A stretch of DNA of 64,000 nucleotides from an uncultured Cohaesibacter sp. (GCF_963682185.1 NZ_OY821667.1:2048001-2112000), one strand, 5' to 3'; shown: positions 1-11,008, counted from the first letter of the stretch. Program-made: numbers and translations. Notes: generated by a model not told the origin, from the sequence alone.

Positions 1-665
1 GTATCCACATGCTTGGAGAGCAGCCCCTGAAGAGCCTCGGAGGCAATCGGCGCATCGGTAAAGACAAATCCCAGCATTGTGGCCATATCCGGCGCGATCA
101 TGCCCGAGCCCTTGGCGATGCCATGAATGGCAACCGTCGTACCATCGATATCCACGCTCGCGGTGGCCACCTTGACGAAGGTGTCCGTTGTCATGATCGC
201 CCGTGCCGCATCCATGAAGGACGCATCGGCCTTTTCGGGATCGAACAATGTACCGAACAGGGATGTGATCGGGCCCGGATCAAGCGGTTCGCCAATAACA
301 CCGGTCGAGGCCATGAAAATTTCCGAAGCCTTGCCGCCGCAGGCTTCAGCAGCAGCGGCCGCAACAGCCGATACCGTTTTCTCACCCGCAGAGCCGGTGA
401 AGGCATTGGCATTGGATGCATTGACAACAAGCGCCCGCGCGCTGCCGCCGCCAAGATGGGCCTTGCACCAGTCAACCGGAGCCGATGGGCATTTGGATTT
501 GGTATAGACCCCGGCGACGGAGGTTCCCTCAGCCATCTCGACAATCAGTAAGTCGTTGCGTCCCTTGTATTTTACGCCGGTCGCAGCAACACCAAGACGA
601 AATCCTCCGATCGCATCAAGCGCGGGATAATCGGTTGGTGCAAAAGGTGATGGCTTGAGGTCCAT
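1..665 (-). CDS. argJ: Bifunctional ornithine acetyltransferase / N-acetylglutamate synthase, N-terminal part
   Basis: ArgJ recycles the acetyl group in arginine synthesis: it moves acetyl from N-acetylornithine to glutamate and can also acetylate glutamate from acetyl-CoA, in the cytoplasm. The frame runs off the left edge of the window, so only about 220 N-terminal residues are visible and the stop is missing. They include the family motif [14 protein letters not shown], in which the chain cleaves itself in front of the Thr that becomes the nucleophile; that Thr is present. I chose the ATG at 665 because GGAAGG lies about 9 bases upstream; an in-frame ATG at 674 would sit directly on that ribosome site. 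It lies downstream of the parvulin gene on the same strand, separated by a terminator-like hairpin. Confidence 0.93.
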   Translation of the reverse strand, partial: MDLKPSPFAPTDYPALDAIGGFRLGVAATGVKYKGRNDLLIVEMAEGTSVAGVYTKSKCPSAPVDWCKAHLGGGSARALVVNASNANAFTGSAGEKTVSAVAAAAAEACGGKASEIFMASTGVIGEPLDPGPITSLFGTLFDPEKADASFMDAARAIMTTDTFVKVATASVDIDGTTVAIHGIAKGSGMIAPDMATMLGFVFTDAPIASEALQGLLSKHVD

Positions 666-680
666 GACTGGCATCCTTCC

Positions 681-730
681 ATAAAAAAGAGGGAAAGCCC
701 CCAAGGCCCTTGGGCACATGGGGCTTTCCC
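681..730 (-). terminator. Rho-independent terminator between the parvulin gene and argJ
   Basis: An 11-bp perfect stem (691-701 with 720-730, GGGAAAGCCCC on the plus strand) is followed, reading the minus strand, by TCTTTTTTAT at 690-681. It should end the parvulin transcript. The U-tract ends about where the argJ ribosome site begins, so it could also act as an attenuator in front of argJ. Confidence 0.75.
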
Positions 731-853
731 TCTCCATAAACCGTGCTCTGAACAAATGCCAGCCAATTTTAGCAATTATTCGCTGACTTTAGCGGCGGGC
801 GCGCCTTGGCCCGCCATCCTCTTTTCATGGTCAGAAGCAATTGGTCTTCAAGA

Positions 854-1678
854 TCATTCAGGGATCTTGACGTCCGCTTCCTTACGCAGATCGTCGAGCA
901 AAGACTGGAATTTCTGCTGAGCGACAAATGCACGTAGGTTATCTTTTACCGATTCAAGCGTTGGCTTTGGCGCATCCCGCTTGTCTTCGACCAGAATGAC
1001 ATGCCAACCGAAATCGGATTTGACAGGCTCTTCGGTATATTTGCCTTTATCCAGTGCAAAGGCTGCAGCTTCAAAGGCAGGAACCATTTGTCCCTGACCG
1101 AAATAGCCAAGATCACCACCCTGAGCACCGGACGGCCCTGTGGATTTTTCCTTGGCCAGCTCGGCGAAATCCGCTCCACCATCAAGTTCTTTGATGATGT
1201 CTTTGGCTTCATCTTCGGTCTTGACCAGAATATGACGGGCCTTGACCTGCTGACGCACCGGCAACGCGCCGATCTGTTCATCATAGACAGCCTGCAAATC
1301 GGCATCCGTGATGGCCTCATCCACATTCTTGCGGAAAAATTCGGTCTGCAAGGCACGCTTCTTCAAGAATTCTGCCTGCTTCTTGAAGCTTTCAGTCTTA
1401 TCCAAACCCTGTTTGATTGCAGCCTGAGAGACCAGTTCCATGTTGACGAGCATCGTCGTCAGGGTTTCTTTTTTCTGCTCGGGCGTCATCTTCTGGGTTT
1501 GTTGGCCAAGCTGATCTGCAATAAAATCAAACTCGCCCGCGGTGATCTCTTTGCCATTGACAGTAGCAACCACACTGTCGTCTCCCGCATCCTGAGCGAG
1601 AACACTCGGAACAGAGCCAATCAGAAATAGAGAAGCCGCTACAGCCATTGCAGAGCGTTGGAAATAGGCACGAACCAT
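854..1678 (-). CDS. Periplasmic parvulin-type peptidyl-prolyl isomerase (SurA/PrsA-like)
   Basis: This is a 274-residue exported PPIase of the PpiC/parvulin family, expected to help outer-membrane or secreted proteins fold in the periplasm. Residues 1-28 form a signal peptide ending SVLAQ. An alpha-helical chaperone-like section follows, then one parvulin domain at about 140-240. That domain shows the typical KARHILVKTEDEAKDI start, the GGDLGYFGQGQMVPAFE core and the FGWHVILVEDKR end. There is only one parvulin domain, where SurA has two, so it is closer to PrsA or the rhizobial single-domain forms. The ATG at 1678 has AGGAAAG upstream. It lies divergent from secA, which fits a role in the export pathway. 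Confidence 0.92.
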   Translation of the reverse strand: MVRAYFQRSAMAVAASLFLIGSVPSVLAQDAGDDSVVATVNGKEITAGEFDFIADQLGQQTQKMTPEQKKETLTTMLVNMELVSQAAIKQGLDKTESFKKQAEFLKKRALQTEFFRKNVDEAITDADLQAVYDEQIGALPVRQQVKARHILVKTEDEAKDIIKELDGGADFAELAKEKSTGPSGAQGGDLGYFGQGQMVPAFEAAAFALDKGKYTEEPVKSDFGWHVILVEDKRDAPKPTLESVKDNLRAFVAQQKFQSLLDDLRKEADVKIPE

Positions 1679-1947
1679 CTGTATCTTTCCTATCGTTGTT
1701 CACTTTGGAACGAAAAAACTTTAAAAACTGCCTTTCATGTGACCTACCCGCCTTTCTTGGCGTTGACAAGACAAAGACCCAATCTTATCTGTCAGCCGTG
1801 CAGTTTATTGCCAATCAGGTTATCTGGCTGTTGACATTCATGTTAAAGCCGAGACTTGCGTCCCGCTTGACCTAGTCTCGCCGCAATTGCGTTACAAATA
1901 AGGCCGTCACAAAATTGTGGGGGCATTTTCAAGGAAGGATCCGGTCT

Positions 1948-4626
1948 ATGGCTGGTCTTGGAGCTATCGCTCGCAAACTCTTTGGAACGGCAAATGATCG
2001 TCGCATCAAGGGGTATCGTCCCACAGTCGCCGCCATCAACGCGCTGGAAGATGAATATTCCCAGCTCTCCGATGAGGCCTTGCGCCACAAGACCGTGGAG
2101 TTCCGTGAACAACTGGCGAACGGGGAGAAGCTGGAAAAACTGCTTGTCCCTGCCTTTGCCACAGTAAGAGAAGCCGCAAAGCGCACGTTGGGCCAACGCC
2201 ATTACGATGTGCAGCTGATGGGCGGCATGGTGCTCGATGACGGCGCCATCGCAGAAATGCGCACTGGTGAGGGTAAAACGCTCGTCGCAACGCTGGCCGG
2301 TTACCTCAACGCTCTTGAAGGCAAGGGCGTGCATGTGGTCACCGTCAACGACTATCTGGCCAAGCGTGACTCCGAATGGATGGGACAGGTCTACCGCTTC
2401 CTGGGCATGACCACCGGTGTGATCATTCATGGCATCAATGACGAAGAACGCAAAGCCGCCTATGCAGCAGACGTAACCTACGGCACCAACAACGAGTTTG
2501 GTTTCGACTATCTGCGCGACAACATGAAATATGATCTGGACCAGATGGTTCAGCGTGGCCATAACTTCGCCATCGTCGACGAGGTTGACTCCATTCTGGT
2601 CGATGAAGCCCGTACACCGCTGATTATTTCCGGTCCGCTGGATGATCGCTCGGAAATGTACAACGCCATCGACAAGTTTATTCCGCAGTTGAGTCCGGAA
2701 CATTACGAAGTCGACGAAAAGCAGAAAACGGCAACCTTCACTGAAGAAGGCACCGAGTATGTCGAGAAGATTCTTCAGGAAGCCGGCATGCTGCAGGGCG
2801 AGTCGCTTTATGACATCGAGAATGTGACCGTTGTTCACCATCTCAATCAGGCCCTGCGTGCTCATCTGCTGTTTGCCCGAGATAAAGATTACATCGTCAA
2901 GAACAACGAAGTTGTCATCATTGACGAGTTCACGGGTCGCATGATGGAAGGTCGCCGCTTTTCCGATGGTCTGCATCAGGCGCTTGAAGCCAAGGAACAC
3001 GCAGCCATCCAGCCGGAAAACCAGACACTGGCATCCGTTACCTTCCAGAACTACTTCCGCCTTTATGACAAGCTCTCGGGCATGACGGGCACAGCCCAGA
3101 CCGAAGCGGAAGAATTCATGGACATCTACGAGCTGGAAGTCATTGAGGTTCCGACCAACCTGCCAATCCAGCGCGTAGACGAAGACGATGAAGTCTATCG
3201 CACGCTGCGCGAGAAGGATGACGCTCTTGTCGAGCTGATGAAGGATTGCGTTGAGCGCAACCAGCCTGCCCTTGTCGGCACGACCTCGATCGAACGGTCC
3301 GAAGAACTGTCCGCGCGGCTGAAAAAGGAAAAGATCCCGCATCAGGTCCTGAACGCCCGCTTCCATGAGCAGGAAGCCATTATCGTGGCACAGGCCGGTA
3401 GCCCGGGCGCGATCACCATCGCCACCAACATGGCCGGTCGTGGTACCGATATTCAGCTCGGCGGCAACCTGGACATGCGGATCGCTCAGGAAATTCCTGA
3501 AGAGGTACAAGGTGCAGAACGCGAGAAGAAGATCGCCGAGATCAAGGCAGACATCGAAGCCAAAAAGCAAAAAGCGCTCGAAGCCGGTGGCCTTTATGTG
3601 ATCGGCACCGAGCGACACGAAAGCCGCCGCATCGACAACCAGTTGCGTGGCCGTTCCGGTCGTCAGGGCGACCCGGGGCATTCCAAATTCTTCCTTTCCC
3701 TGGAAGACGACCTGATGCGCATCTTCGGCTCGGACCGCATGGACGGCATGCTGCAGAAGCTGGGCCTGAAAGAAGGCGAAGCCATCGTTCATCCGTGGAT
3801 CAACAAGGCGCTTGAAAAAGCCCAGAAAAAGGTTGAGGCCCGGAACTTCGATATTCGTAAGAACCTTCTCAAGTTCGATGACGTAATGAATGACCAGCGT
3901 AAGGTCATCTTCGATCAACGCGTCGACCTGATGAAGGATGACAGCGTCGCTGAAACCGTTGCAGATATGCGCCACGAAGTTGTTGAAGACATCGTTGCCA
4001 AGCATATTCCAGAGCGCGCCTACGCCGAACAGTGGGATGTTGACGGTCTGCATAACGAAGTGCAGGAAATCCTCAATCTCGACGTTCCGGTCAAGGACTG
4101 GGCCAAGGAAGAAGGCATCGCTGACGAGGAAATCATCGAACGCCTGCAAAAAGCTGCCGATGAAGCAGCGGCGGCAAAATCAGCCAACTTCACGCCAGAT
4201 CTTATGCGTCAGGTGGAAAAGTCGGTTCTGCTGCAAATTCTCGACCATCTCTGGCGCGAGCATCTGGTGGCTTTGGATCACCTACGCAATGTGATTGGCT
4301 ACCGCGGGTACGGACAGCGCGATCCTCTGCAGGAATACAAGACCGAGAGTTTCGAACTGTTCCAGGCCATGATGGACAATATGCGCCGCCTGGTGACCCA
4401 GCAGTTGGCCCATGTGCAGCTGCGCCAGGAAGAGCCGAACCCGTTTGAGCAGAATACAACACCTGAAATGCATGAACAGCATGCAAATCCGAATACGGGT
4501 GAAAATGATGCTGTTCCGAATGATGCAGACGCACCGCATAATGCCTTTGGCAAGGTGCCACGCAATGCCCTGTGCCCTTGCGGCTCGGGTAAAAAATTCA
4601 AACATTGCCACGGCAAGCTGAGCTAA
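1948..4626 (+). CDS. secA: Preprotein translocase ATPase SecA
   Basis: SecA is the motor that drives unfolded preproteins through SecYEG at the inner membrane. The protein is 892 residues, a normal length. Visible features are Walker A at about residues 104-111 (MRTGEGKT), the [19 protein letters not shown] helicase motif, the [16 protein letters not shown] motif of the second nucleotide-binding fold, and the [13 protein letters not shown] motif. The C-terminal zinc-binding tail is [14 protein letters not shown], which binds SecB and ribosomes. The frame is open 33 bases further upstream, but the ATG at 1948 is preceded by AAGGAAGGA at 1931-1939 and gives the standard start [13 protein letters not shown]. 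It is followed by a strong terminator and so ends its transcript. Confidence 0.98.
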   Translation: MAGLGAIARKLFGTANDRRIKGYRPTVAAINALEDEYSQLSDEALRHKTVEFREQLANGEKLEKLLVPAFATVREAAKRTLGQRHYDVQLMGGMVLDDGAIAEMRTGEGKTLVATLAGYLNALEGKGVHVVTVNDYLAKRDSEWMGQVYRFLGMTTGVIIHGINDEERKAAYAADVTYGTNNEFGFDYLRDNMKYDLDQMVQRGHNFAIVDEVDSILVDEARTPLIISGPLDDRSEMYNAIDKFIPQLSPEHYEVDEKQKTATFTEEGTEYVEKILQEAGMLQGESLYDIENVTVVHHLNQALRAHLLFARDKDYIVKNNEVVIIDEFTGRMMEGRRFSDGLHQALEAKEHAAIQPENQTLASVTFQNYFRLYDKLSGMTGTAQTEAEEFMDIYELEVIEVPTNLPIQRVDEDDEVYRTLREKDDALVELMKDCVERNQPALVGTTSIERSEELSARLKKEKIPHQVLNARFHEQEAIIVAQAGSPGAITIATNMAGRGTDIQLGGNLDMRIAQEIPEEVQGAEREKKIAEIKADIEAKKQKALEAGGLYVIGTERHESRRIDNQLRGRSGRQGDPGHSKFFLSLEDDLMRIFGSDRMDGMLQKLGLKEGEAIVHPWINKALEKAQKKVEARNFDIRKNLLKFDDVMNDQRKVIFDQRVDLMKDDSVAETVADMRHEVVEDIVAKHIPERAYAEQWDVDGLHNEVQEILNLDVPVKDWAKEEGIADEEIIERLQKAADEAAAAKSANFTPDLMRQVEKSVLLQILDHLWREHLVALDHLRNVIGYRGYGQRDPLQEYKTESFELFQAMMDNMRRLVTQQLAHVQLRQEEPNPFEQNTTPEMHEQHANPNTGENDAVPNDADAPHNAFGKVPRNALCPCGSGKKFKHCHGKLS

Positions 4627-4650
4627 TCCGCTTCAAAAATTCAAAATTAG

Positions 4651-4688
4651 ATCCCGCCAGAGTTCCACTACTTTGGCGGGATTTTTTA
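4651..4688 (+). terminator. Rho-independent terminator of secA
   Basis: A 9-bp stem (4651-4659 ATCCCGCCA with 4674-4682 TGGCGGGAT) is followed by a T-run at 4682-4687. It lies 25 bases after the secA stop. Confidence 0.9.
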
Positions 4689-4689
4689 T

Positions 4690-5029
4690 ATCCAGCCCAA
4701 ACTGTCCTCCAGATCAAAGGGGCCATCAGTTTTGACTGATTTGACCAAAATCTGCCATCAAACTCAAAAAAAGCCACACCAAGTAATATAAGCATAGAAA
4801 ATACCTATAATTATGGTTTTCATTGAAAAATCCCAGAACCCACGAAATTTCAACTATAAGTTTGGGTAATATTGATCCCGATTACCTTAAATCCCGTAAG
4901 CATTTGTACTTCATCATTTAATCTACTACCAATTTTACAATTAAATATTCTGTTAAGAGCAAGCTGCTACAAAGAATTGAAAATATTGAGCAATCAGCAG
5001 GGTTTCTTGAACTTTGCGCTGGAGCGTGT
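4690..5029. other. AT-rich intergenic region upstream of the PAS/MCP pair
   Basis: No reading frame here looks like a gene. The stretch is clearly more AT-rich than its neighbours, mainly at 4795-4985, and presumably holds the promoter of the chemotaxis pair. I see no convincing -35/-10 pair or operator. Confidence 0.5.
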
Positions 5030-5554
5030 ATGTCAAAGAACATTACATTGACAGGGACTGAGCGTTTTTTTGAAGAGTCCGAAATCATCGTTTCCAAAAC
5101 GGACCTCAAAGGCCGTGTCACCTATTGCAATTCTCAGTTTGTTCAAATCTGCGGCTATTCCGAAAAAGAGATGCTCGGTCAGCCCCATAGCATCATTCGG
5201 CACCCTGACATGCCGCGATGTGTGTTCGAACTGATGTGGGAGACCATCCAGAACGACAAGGAAATTTTCGCCTATGTCGTTAATCGCTGCAAAAATGGTG
5301 ATCATTACTGGGTCAACGCCCATATCACGCCAAGCCATGACCCATCGGGTAACATCATTGGATATCACTCCAACCGTCGCGTACCGGACAGAGATATCGT
5401 CAATAATACAATCATACCGCTCTATAAAAAGCTGCTGGACGAAGAAAACGCCCACACCAATCGCAAGGAAGGCATGCAAGCGTCCCGAAAGATGCTCACT
5501 GACCTCCTGGAATCGGGCGGCGTTCCTTACGACGAATTCATAGCAACATTGTAA
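5030..5554 (+). CDS. Aer/CetB-like PAS sensor protein
   Basis: This is a 174-residue soluble protein that is almost entirely one PAS domain (about residues 15-130). It carries the hallmark Aer-type stretch: GYSEKEMLGQPHSIIRHPDMP, followed by NRCKNGDHYWVNAHITP. In Aer this domain binds FAD and reports redox state for energy taxis. A 45-residue helical tail follows. There is no membrane segment and no signalling domain. The next gene, 43 bases downstream in another frame, supplies a soluble MCP signalling domain, so the two together match one Aer-type receptor cut in two, like the Campylobacter CetA/CetB pair. FAD binding is inferred from the motif, not shown. Confidence 0.85.
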   Translation: MSKNITLTGTERFFEESEIIVSKTDLKGRVTYCNSQFVQICGYSEKEMLGQPHSIIRHPDMPRCVFELMWETIQNDKEIFAYVVNRCKNGDHYWVNAHITPSHDPSGNIIGYHSNRRVPDRDIVNNTIIPLYKKLLDEENAHTNRKEGMQASRKMLTDLLESGGVPYDEFIATL

Positions 5555-5597
5555 CGCTTGAAAGGCTTCAGGCGCCTTAGATACAGAGATCGATAGT

Positions 5598-6749
5598 ATG
5601 CTGAAAAACCAGTACAAGTCCGCAGTCATGAAAGCCATCGATGTTGTCGAAGCTGCGGCCAAAGGCGATTTCGAGAAACGCATTATCAATATTACAGAAA
5701 CGGGCGAGTCCGCACGCCTGTTACATGCCATCAATGACCTGATCGATAGATCGGATGCCTATCTGCGCGAATCCACCGCATCCCTTGAATATGTTGCCCG
5801 AAACAAATATTTCCGACGCATCTCGGAGAAAGGCATGAATGGCAGCTTCGCAACGGCCAGTCGCACGGTCAACGATGCCATGGGGGTCATGTCAGACAGG
5901 ATCGAGACCTTTTCAGAAGCGGTTCAGGAATTCGAAGATCAAATGAGCAGTATCGTGCAGATTGTGGCGGCTGCCGCTGTCGAGCTTGAAGCCTCTGCAG
6001 GCTCCATGAACCAGATCGCCACCACCTCCAGCAGTCAGGCCAACATTGTTCAGAAAGCTTCGGAACAGACATCTGGTAATGTCAGCGCAGTGGCCGCAGC
6101 CACGGAACAGTTGACCAACTCCATCAGCGAAATCAATCAGCAAGTCATGCGCTCCGCCGAACATAGCGAGAATGCAGTCAACGAGGTGAGACAGACCAGC
6201 GAAGACCTCAAGGGCCTTTCCAGCGCCGCCGATAGCATTGGCGCCATCATGTCGCTGATCTCCGACATCGCAGACCAGACCAACCTTCTGGCACTCAACG
6301 CAACGATCGAGGCGGCCAGAGCCGGAGAAGCAGGCAAGGGCTTTGCCGTCGTGGCCAATGAGGTCAAAGCTCTGGCAACCCAGACAAGCAAGGCAACCAG
6401 CGACATTGGCCAGCAGATTGCGCGCATTCAGGAAGCCAGCCAGCATGCCGTTGATTCATTCGACGGCATTGAGCTTACGGTGGCCAGCACCAAGGAAATC
6501 GCGGTTGCCATCGCCGCCGCAGTGGAAGAGCAGAGCGCAGCCTCCAACGAAATTGCGCGCAGCATCGAGGAAGCCTCAATCGGAAGCTCGGAAGTGAGCG
6601 GCAACATTGCGTCGGTAAACGAGAGCATCGTGGAAGCCTCCAACGCAGCGCACGATGTCCATCATGCCTCTCAAGAGTTGGCAACAAACGGCGAAAAACT
6701 TAAAGCCGGCATCGACAACTTTCTGCATGAGGTGCGCAAGGTCATCTGA
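5598..6749 (+). CDS. Soluble methyl-accepting chemotaxis protein, partner of the PAS protein
   Basis: This 383-residue chemoreceptor has no transmembrane segment. Residues 1-100 look like degenerate HAMP repeats (a run with [10 protein letters not shown] and a second with [19 protein letters not shown]). The rest is the long MCP coiled coil, with the conserved hairpin tip [18 protein letters not shown] that binds CheA/CheW. It does not end in a CheR-binding pentapeptide of the NWETF type. The ribosome site is weak, which fits translation coupled to the PAS gene 43 bases upstream. The likely role is output module of a cytoplasmic energy or redox receptor. Confidence 0.9.
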   Translation: MLKNQYKSAVMKAIDVVEAAAKGDFEKRIINITETGESARLLHAINDLIDRSDAYLRESTASLEYVARNKYFRRISEKGMNGSFATASRTVNDAMGVMSDRIETFSEAVQEFEDQMSSIVQIVAAAAVELEASAGSMNQIATTSSSQANIVQKASEQTSGNVSAVAAATEQLTNSISEINQQVMRSAEHSENAVNEVRQTSEDLKGLSSAADSIGAIMSLISDIADQTNLLALNATIEAARAGEAGKGFAVVANEVKALATQTSKATSDIGQQIARIQEASQHAVDSFDGIELTVASTKEIAVAIAAAVEEQSAASNEIARSIEEASIGSSEVSGNIASVNESIVEASNAAHDVHHASQELATNGEKLKAGIDNFLHEVRKVI

Positions 6750-6770
6750 CAGCGCCCACAACCAAACAAA

Positions 6771-6797
6771 AAGCCCCGCTTCGTCCGGGGCTTTTTT
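6771..6797. terminator. Bidirectional terminator between convergent MCP genes
   Basis: The stem AAGCCCCG (6771-6778) pairs with CGGGGCTT (6786-6793). It has a T-run on the plus-strand side (CTTTTTTAT) and an A-run on the other (AAACAAAAA), so it can serve both the MCP gene and the convergent FIST gene. Confidence 0.88.
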
Positions 6798-6824
6798 ATG
6801 CATCAAACCTAGAGCTGCCAGTCA

Positions 6825-8822
6825 TCAGGCTGCACTGGCGCCCAATCGGGCGAGCTTCTCGAGCTGCTTTTGAACAAGCTCGGCGGACTTGATCTGAGCC
6901 TCGACAATAGCCCCCAGCTCATTGAGCGTCTTGTCGATGCCGTCTGGTTGGGCGATCATATCATCGATCTGCTGAATAGTAGATTTATACAAATCCCCCT
7001 CATCAACGAACTTCTGCCGTGTCTGCTCGATCCGTTGTCCCAGGGCTACCAGAGCGCCTTCCATATCTCCGATCGTCTCTTCGGTATGCACAAGTGTGGA
7101 CTTCGTATCACCAGCCAACTGCTTGACCTCGTTGGCCACAACCGCAAAACCACGCCCTGCCTGCCCCGCTCTAGCCGCTTCAATCGTTGCATTGAGCGCC
7201 AACAGGTTGGTCTGCCCGGTAATACCGTCTATCACACCCAAGATATTCCTTAAGCCCTTCATGGCACCAGACAAATGCTCGAACTGATGGGAAAGGTCAT
7301 TCGTCTCGTCAGTTTCCTCGGCTGCCCCGGTTTCGGGCCCGTCATTGACCCCTGAGATGGAAGAACGGATGGAATAGAGGGAATCCCGCATATGCTGCGT
7401 GTTGGCCAGAACGCTCTGAATATCACCCACATGCGCAAATTGATCCGACATTGTATCAATGATCTTGGACCGCACCAGGTTGATCATCTCTGCACTGGCC
7501 AAGCGGCACCGTGTGAAATAATTGCTGAAACGCGAATAGTGGATCGTGAAATTCTTCAGATAGTCATCTTCATACTGATTGGCCTCATCTTCAAAAAACA
7601 CAACGGCGCTTAGCGTCTCATTGACATTGATGCCAAACAGCTCACCGAAGGTAGAAAAGCCCGCTACAGGCATGTCCCAAGCATCCGAGAGAGCCGCAGT
7701 CGACTTTTCGTTGTGAAGGCGGCGCAAAATACAGTCATTCAGGATGGCTCCCAAAGGCTTCGGCTTGCCGCGCAAAAAGTTGCTCAGATCACTTTTCGTC
7801 TGTTGCGCAAAATCGGTAGCCTCAAGAAGAAACAATTCATCTCCCGGATTGACATCGCAATAAAAGGCGACCTCTCCCTCCTCGGCCTTGATCCCAGCAA
7901 CAGAGCGCACAAAGATCTCGCCATCTAATTCAACGCCAAAACTTTTCCCGGTCAAGCTACCTGCGACTTTATCAGGCGACACCCTAAAATGCTGCGCCAG
8001 CCGATCAATAAAGGGCTCCACATCACCACTTGCCGGATCAACCACACTGCGCACGATCCGCAGATCGGGATCGGCATCGGCAATCAGAAACGAGACATTG
8101 CTCTTCTTGAAATTCTGGCTTTTGAAGACACCATATTTCCGCCCTTTGGCTAAACGAACAAACACCATGAGAGCGTGATTCTGCATCACTTGTGACCCAT
8201 CAGCAATCTTGGTTTCCAAGAAGTCCAGCTTGCCACCAGCCGAGCCACCAATGAAGAGGCAAGGGAATTTACCGCTCTGATAAACCGCCTCCATCAGATA
8301 ATTCTCTGAGGCAGACAAACCATCGATGAAGGTCAGGGCAAAGACCTCCTCGGGCCGAATGGAGAAAGGCACATGGATACGCCCCAGATCCTGGGCGATG
8401 CGCTCGATCCGCTGGTTCCGGCTTTTGTTCGGCGCACCAGACCGGATATCCTCATTATACAAGCCGACCTTGTGAACAGAGACGTCACCGATCAGATCGG
8501 GAGGGAAGATCTGCACCGTAAAACTCTCCCAACTGCCCGATGCATTGCGATAGAGCGCATTGTCAGAACAGTTGCACAGCTCGCCAGCGGTCATCACCGC
8601 AATAACACGGGTTTTCCCCGCCATCTCATTCAGCCGACGAACAATATCTTCGAAATTGAGATGAGGTGAGATATAGGCAACTGCCAGGGGAGACTGACCG
8701 GACGGAAAGGAAAAAGAAGCAGAACTAAGATGCGTCAGAGTTTTATTACTCTCAACAACTCTAATAGTCTCAGCCATGTTTTCGGAAAATATTTCTGAAG
8801 CAATCTGGTTTTCCATGTCCAA
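6825..8822 (-). CDS. FIST sensory domain fused to an MCP signalling domain
   Basis: This is a 665-residue soluble protein. The N-terminal two-thirds (about 30-420) is a FIST_N/FIST_C sensor: AVMTAGELC near residue 76, an LFIGGSAGG loop, and [14 protein letters not shown] in the C-terminal half. FIST domains are proposed to sense small ligands, perhaps amino acids. From about 430 the chain becomes helical and ends in an MCP tip, [18 protein letters not shown], followed by [15 protein letters not shown]. There is no membrane segment, so it is a cytoplasmic receptor. The given start is a TTG with GAGG seven bases upstream; an ATG at 8816 is the alternative and loses two residues. A second FIST protein with a different output lies at 60052-61836. 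Confidence 0.88.
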   Translation of the reverse strand: MDMENQIASEIFSENMAETIRVVESNKTLTHLSSASFSFPSGQSPLAVAYISPHLNFEDIVRRLNEMAGKTRVIAVMTAGELCNCSDNALYRNASGSWESFTVQIFPPDLIGDVSVHKVGLYNEDIRSGAPNKSRNQRIERIAQDLGRIHVPFSIRPEEVFALTFIDGLSASENYLMEAVYQSGKFPCLFIGGSAGGKLDFLETKIADGSQVMQNHALMVFVRLAKGRKYGVFKSQNFKKSNVSFLIADADPDLRIVRSVVDPASGDVEPFIDRLAQHFRVSPDKVAGSLTGKSFGVELDGEIFVRSVAGIKAEEGEVAFYCDVNPGDELFLLEATDFAQQTKSDLSNFLRGKPKPLGAILNDCILRRLHNEKSTAALSDAWDMPVAGFSTFGELFGINVNETLSAVVFFEDEANQYEDDYLKNFTIHYSRFSNYFTRCRLASAEMINLVRSKIIDTMSDQFAHVGDIQSVLANTQHMRDSLYSIRSSISGVNDGPETGAAEETDETNDLSHQFEHLSGAMKGLRNILGVIDGITGQTNLLALNATIEAARAGQAGRGFAVVANEVKQLAGDTKSTLVHTEETIGDMEGALVALGQRIEQTRQKFVDEGDLYKSTIQQIDDMIAQPDGIDKTLNELGAIVEAQIKSAELVQKQLEKLARLGASAA

Positions 8823-9261
8823 AATCGCACCTCACCTTGTTGAAATAATCAAAATATATTTATCAGGGAAGTTATAATTATTTCATTAATAGCCCAAATC
8901 GTTTTACAATGATAAGTTACTACTTATAATACCCTCAATTACAACAACAACTATTCTTAAACTATATTTAGTTTAAACGTGAGCGCCGAAGCCCAAAATA
9001 CTGCCATCAGCCAAAAGCGGCTGAACAGATCACGCGAGAGCATCATGAGCAACAGCGCAACCCAATAAGCAACACCGACAAACAAGACCCGCATCTTCAG
9101 AATATGCACAATGCGCGAGAATTAGGCTGCTTTTCCATTGCACCCATCGAATGCATCCGCTAAGAAAGCCGAGATATAATCTGTGTGTCTTGGAGATGCC
9201 ACAAAGTCACGCACGCCCAAATGAATCCGGTTTGTGCAGACATCTTTAATGACCACCAGAA
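8823..9261. other. Intergenic region between the FIST gene and tRNA-Arg
   Basis: No gene is visible. The left part (8823-8980) is very AT-rich and should carry the FIST-MCP promoter on the minus strand. A TATAAT at 9175-9180 lies 82 bases before the tRNA and may be its -10 box, but no good -35 sits 17 bases upstream. Confidence 0.4.
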
Positions 9262-9338
<77 letters not shown>

Positions 9339-9630
9339 TTTCATATTTTTATATATTCCCTCCCAAAAACAAAAACAAATCAGATACTTGTAGCGTTCGA
9401 AGTTCCGTTTCGCGGTGGTAGGCCAGACGCTCGGCAAAACAAGTTTCAAGACCGTACTTTTGCCCTCGAACTTACTGAAAGCACCGAGTTTCCAACACTT
9501 TAATAAAAGAGCATGGCACGTTCGAACATTTCCTCAAAGGCATGTTCCGGAGTGCATCTATCGGAGAGCTTTTCAGTCAGCAAAAACGTTGCCTTTTCAA
9601 GCTTGGAGAGCTTGAGCAGATCGTCAAGAG

Positions 9631-9993
9631 ATGCACCACTTGCTGAAGGAAATCAGTATGGAAACTGTGCGGCGTGTGTGCGTGGAAGGGCTGGAGAACA
9701 ACATTCTGGATCGTGTTATCGAGTGTGATGCCATTCCTTTCGACACCACCGTAGCAACCGATGAAGTCGAACCCAATAGCGTCGAAACTCAACCTTTTAT
9801 GACCATACGCAACGTTCTGGCCGTTCACCCCGGACATCCTGCGGGAGACAGGAATGGTATCAATCCAGCGGATCTTGATGGCCTGCCATTTCTCGCCCTC
9901 ACTCCAGATGATGCGACATGGCAGGAAGCGAAGACAAATTTTGCCAGTAAAGCAGACGGCAGATGTCCTGAACGCCGGAAAGCAAACGATTGA
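9631..9993 (+). pseudogene. Decayed LysR-type regulator fragment
   Basis: An open frame of 120 codons contains a stretch that reads like the effector domain of a LysR regulator: LAVHPGHPAGDRNGINPADL, then DGLPFLALTPDDATWQEAKT. This is the usual PPGHPLA...ITPADLDGLPFIAL segment of the family. No helix-turn-helix precedes it, the part before is scrambled, and the frame is lost shortly after. It is most likely a gene remnant rather than a working protein. The 9339-9630 stretch between the tRNA and this relic shows no other recognisable gene. Confidence 0.45.
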
Positions 9994-10060
9994 AGATGCC
10001 GTTTGGGAAAGCTATTAAGAGGCTGGGCTAGTACGCTCCGGCACCAATAGGAAAACAGAT

Positions 10061-11008
10061 ATGAAAATCCTTGTCATTCACGCAGGCGGCACCATCAGCA
10101 TGGTGCGGACACCGGAAGGCTTTGCGCCCCGAAAGGGCGTTCTGGAGGAGGAACTGGCCCGTCTTGCAGCTGCAGGCGAAATCTCGGCCGAGGTTGATGT
10201 GCACGCCCTCGACCCACTGATCGATAGCGCCTATTCCGTGCCCGATGACTGGAATCGCATGACGGCAGTGATCGACGAGCACTATTCCGGCTATGATGCC
10301 TTTGTCGTCACCCATGGCACCGATACGCTGGCCTATTCTGCAGCAGCCCTGTGCTTTGCCCTTGAAGGCCTCAACAAGCCGGTCATTCTGACTGGCTCTA
10401 TGCTACCGCTTTCTGAAGAGGGAAACGACGGCAGCCGAAACCTCAAGGATGCCCTGGATATGGCCTGTAGCATGCTGCGCGGTGTGTGGGTGCAATTCGC
10501 AGGACGCCTGCTGCCGGGGACACGTGTCTGGAAGACTCATTCGCGCTCTCTTGAGGCATTTTCAGCCGCTCCATCGGGTCGCCCACCCTTCCGGCCCGGG
10601 GATCGGCTGGTCAGACATACCTATGGCGCACCTTCCATCAGTATTCTGCCCTTTGCCCCCGGCGCGTCACTTGACGTTTTCACTTATGCAATGGAGGTGT
10701 GTGACGGGGTCGTGATCCGTTGCTACGGCTCCGGCACGGCACCCAATACCGACCGTCTCATCTCGGCGCTGACCAAAGCGCAAGAACGGAACATTCCTGT
10801 GGTTGCCGTCAGCCAATGTGCGGAGGGCGGCATCGCATTCGGGCGCTACGCCTCAGACCAACTTCTGTTGCAGCGCGGGGTCGTCGACGGGCGAGACATG
10901 ACGGTCGAGGCAGCCTATGTGAAACTTGCCCTTGCCCTCAGCATGGCAAGTCCTGATTCACGGGACACGATCCTTCAGACCGGCCTGTGCGGCGAGTTCA
11001 TGTATTGA
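10061..11008 (+). CDS. L-asparaginase (type I/II amidohydrolase family)
   Basis: This is a 315-residue cytoplasmic enzyme that should hydrolyse asparagine to aspartate and ammonia. Both catalytic threonine motifs are present: HAGGTI with Thr11, and THGTDT with Thr84 and Asp88. The GSML segment and the C-terminal AEGGIAFGRY are also visible. There is no signal peptide, which favours the AnsA-like intracellular type. It seems intact while the DNA on both sides is decayed (LysR relic before, transposase-helper relic after). Some members of the family act on glutamine or on other amides, so the substrate is not certain. Confidence 0.9.
   Translation: MKILVIHAGGTISMVRTPEGFAPRKGVLEEELARLAAAGEISAEVDVHALDPLIDSAYSVPDDWNRMTAVIDEHYSGYDAFVVTHGTDTLAYSAAALCFALEGLNKPVILTGSMLPLSEEGNDGSRNLKDALDMACSMLRGVWVQFAGRLLPGTRVWKTHSRSLEAFSAAPSGRPPFRPGDRLVRHTYGAPSISILPFAPGASLDVFTYAMEVCDGVVIRCYGSGTAPNTDRLISALTKAQERNIPVVAVSQCAEGGIAFGRYASDQLLLQRGVVDGRDMTVEAAYVKLALALSMASPDSRDTILQTGLCGEFMY

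Noticed and set aside
1843-4149. 768-codon open frame antisense to secA
   Set aside because: It covers the reverse strand of an unmistakable secA and has no recognisable domain; the codon pattern is that of a shadow frame.
5033-5734. 233-codon minus-strand frame over the PAS gene
   Set aside because: Shadow of the PAS gene and the MCP start; the plus-strand translation has the clear family motifs.
9415-9728. Open frames between tRNA-Arg and the LysR relic
   Set aside because: Short, overlapping in several frames, no ribosome site or recognisable domain; treated as decayed DNA.
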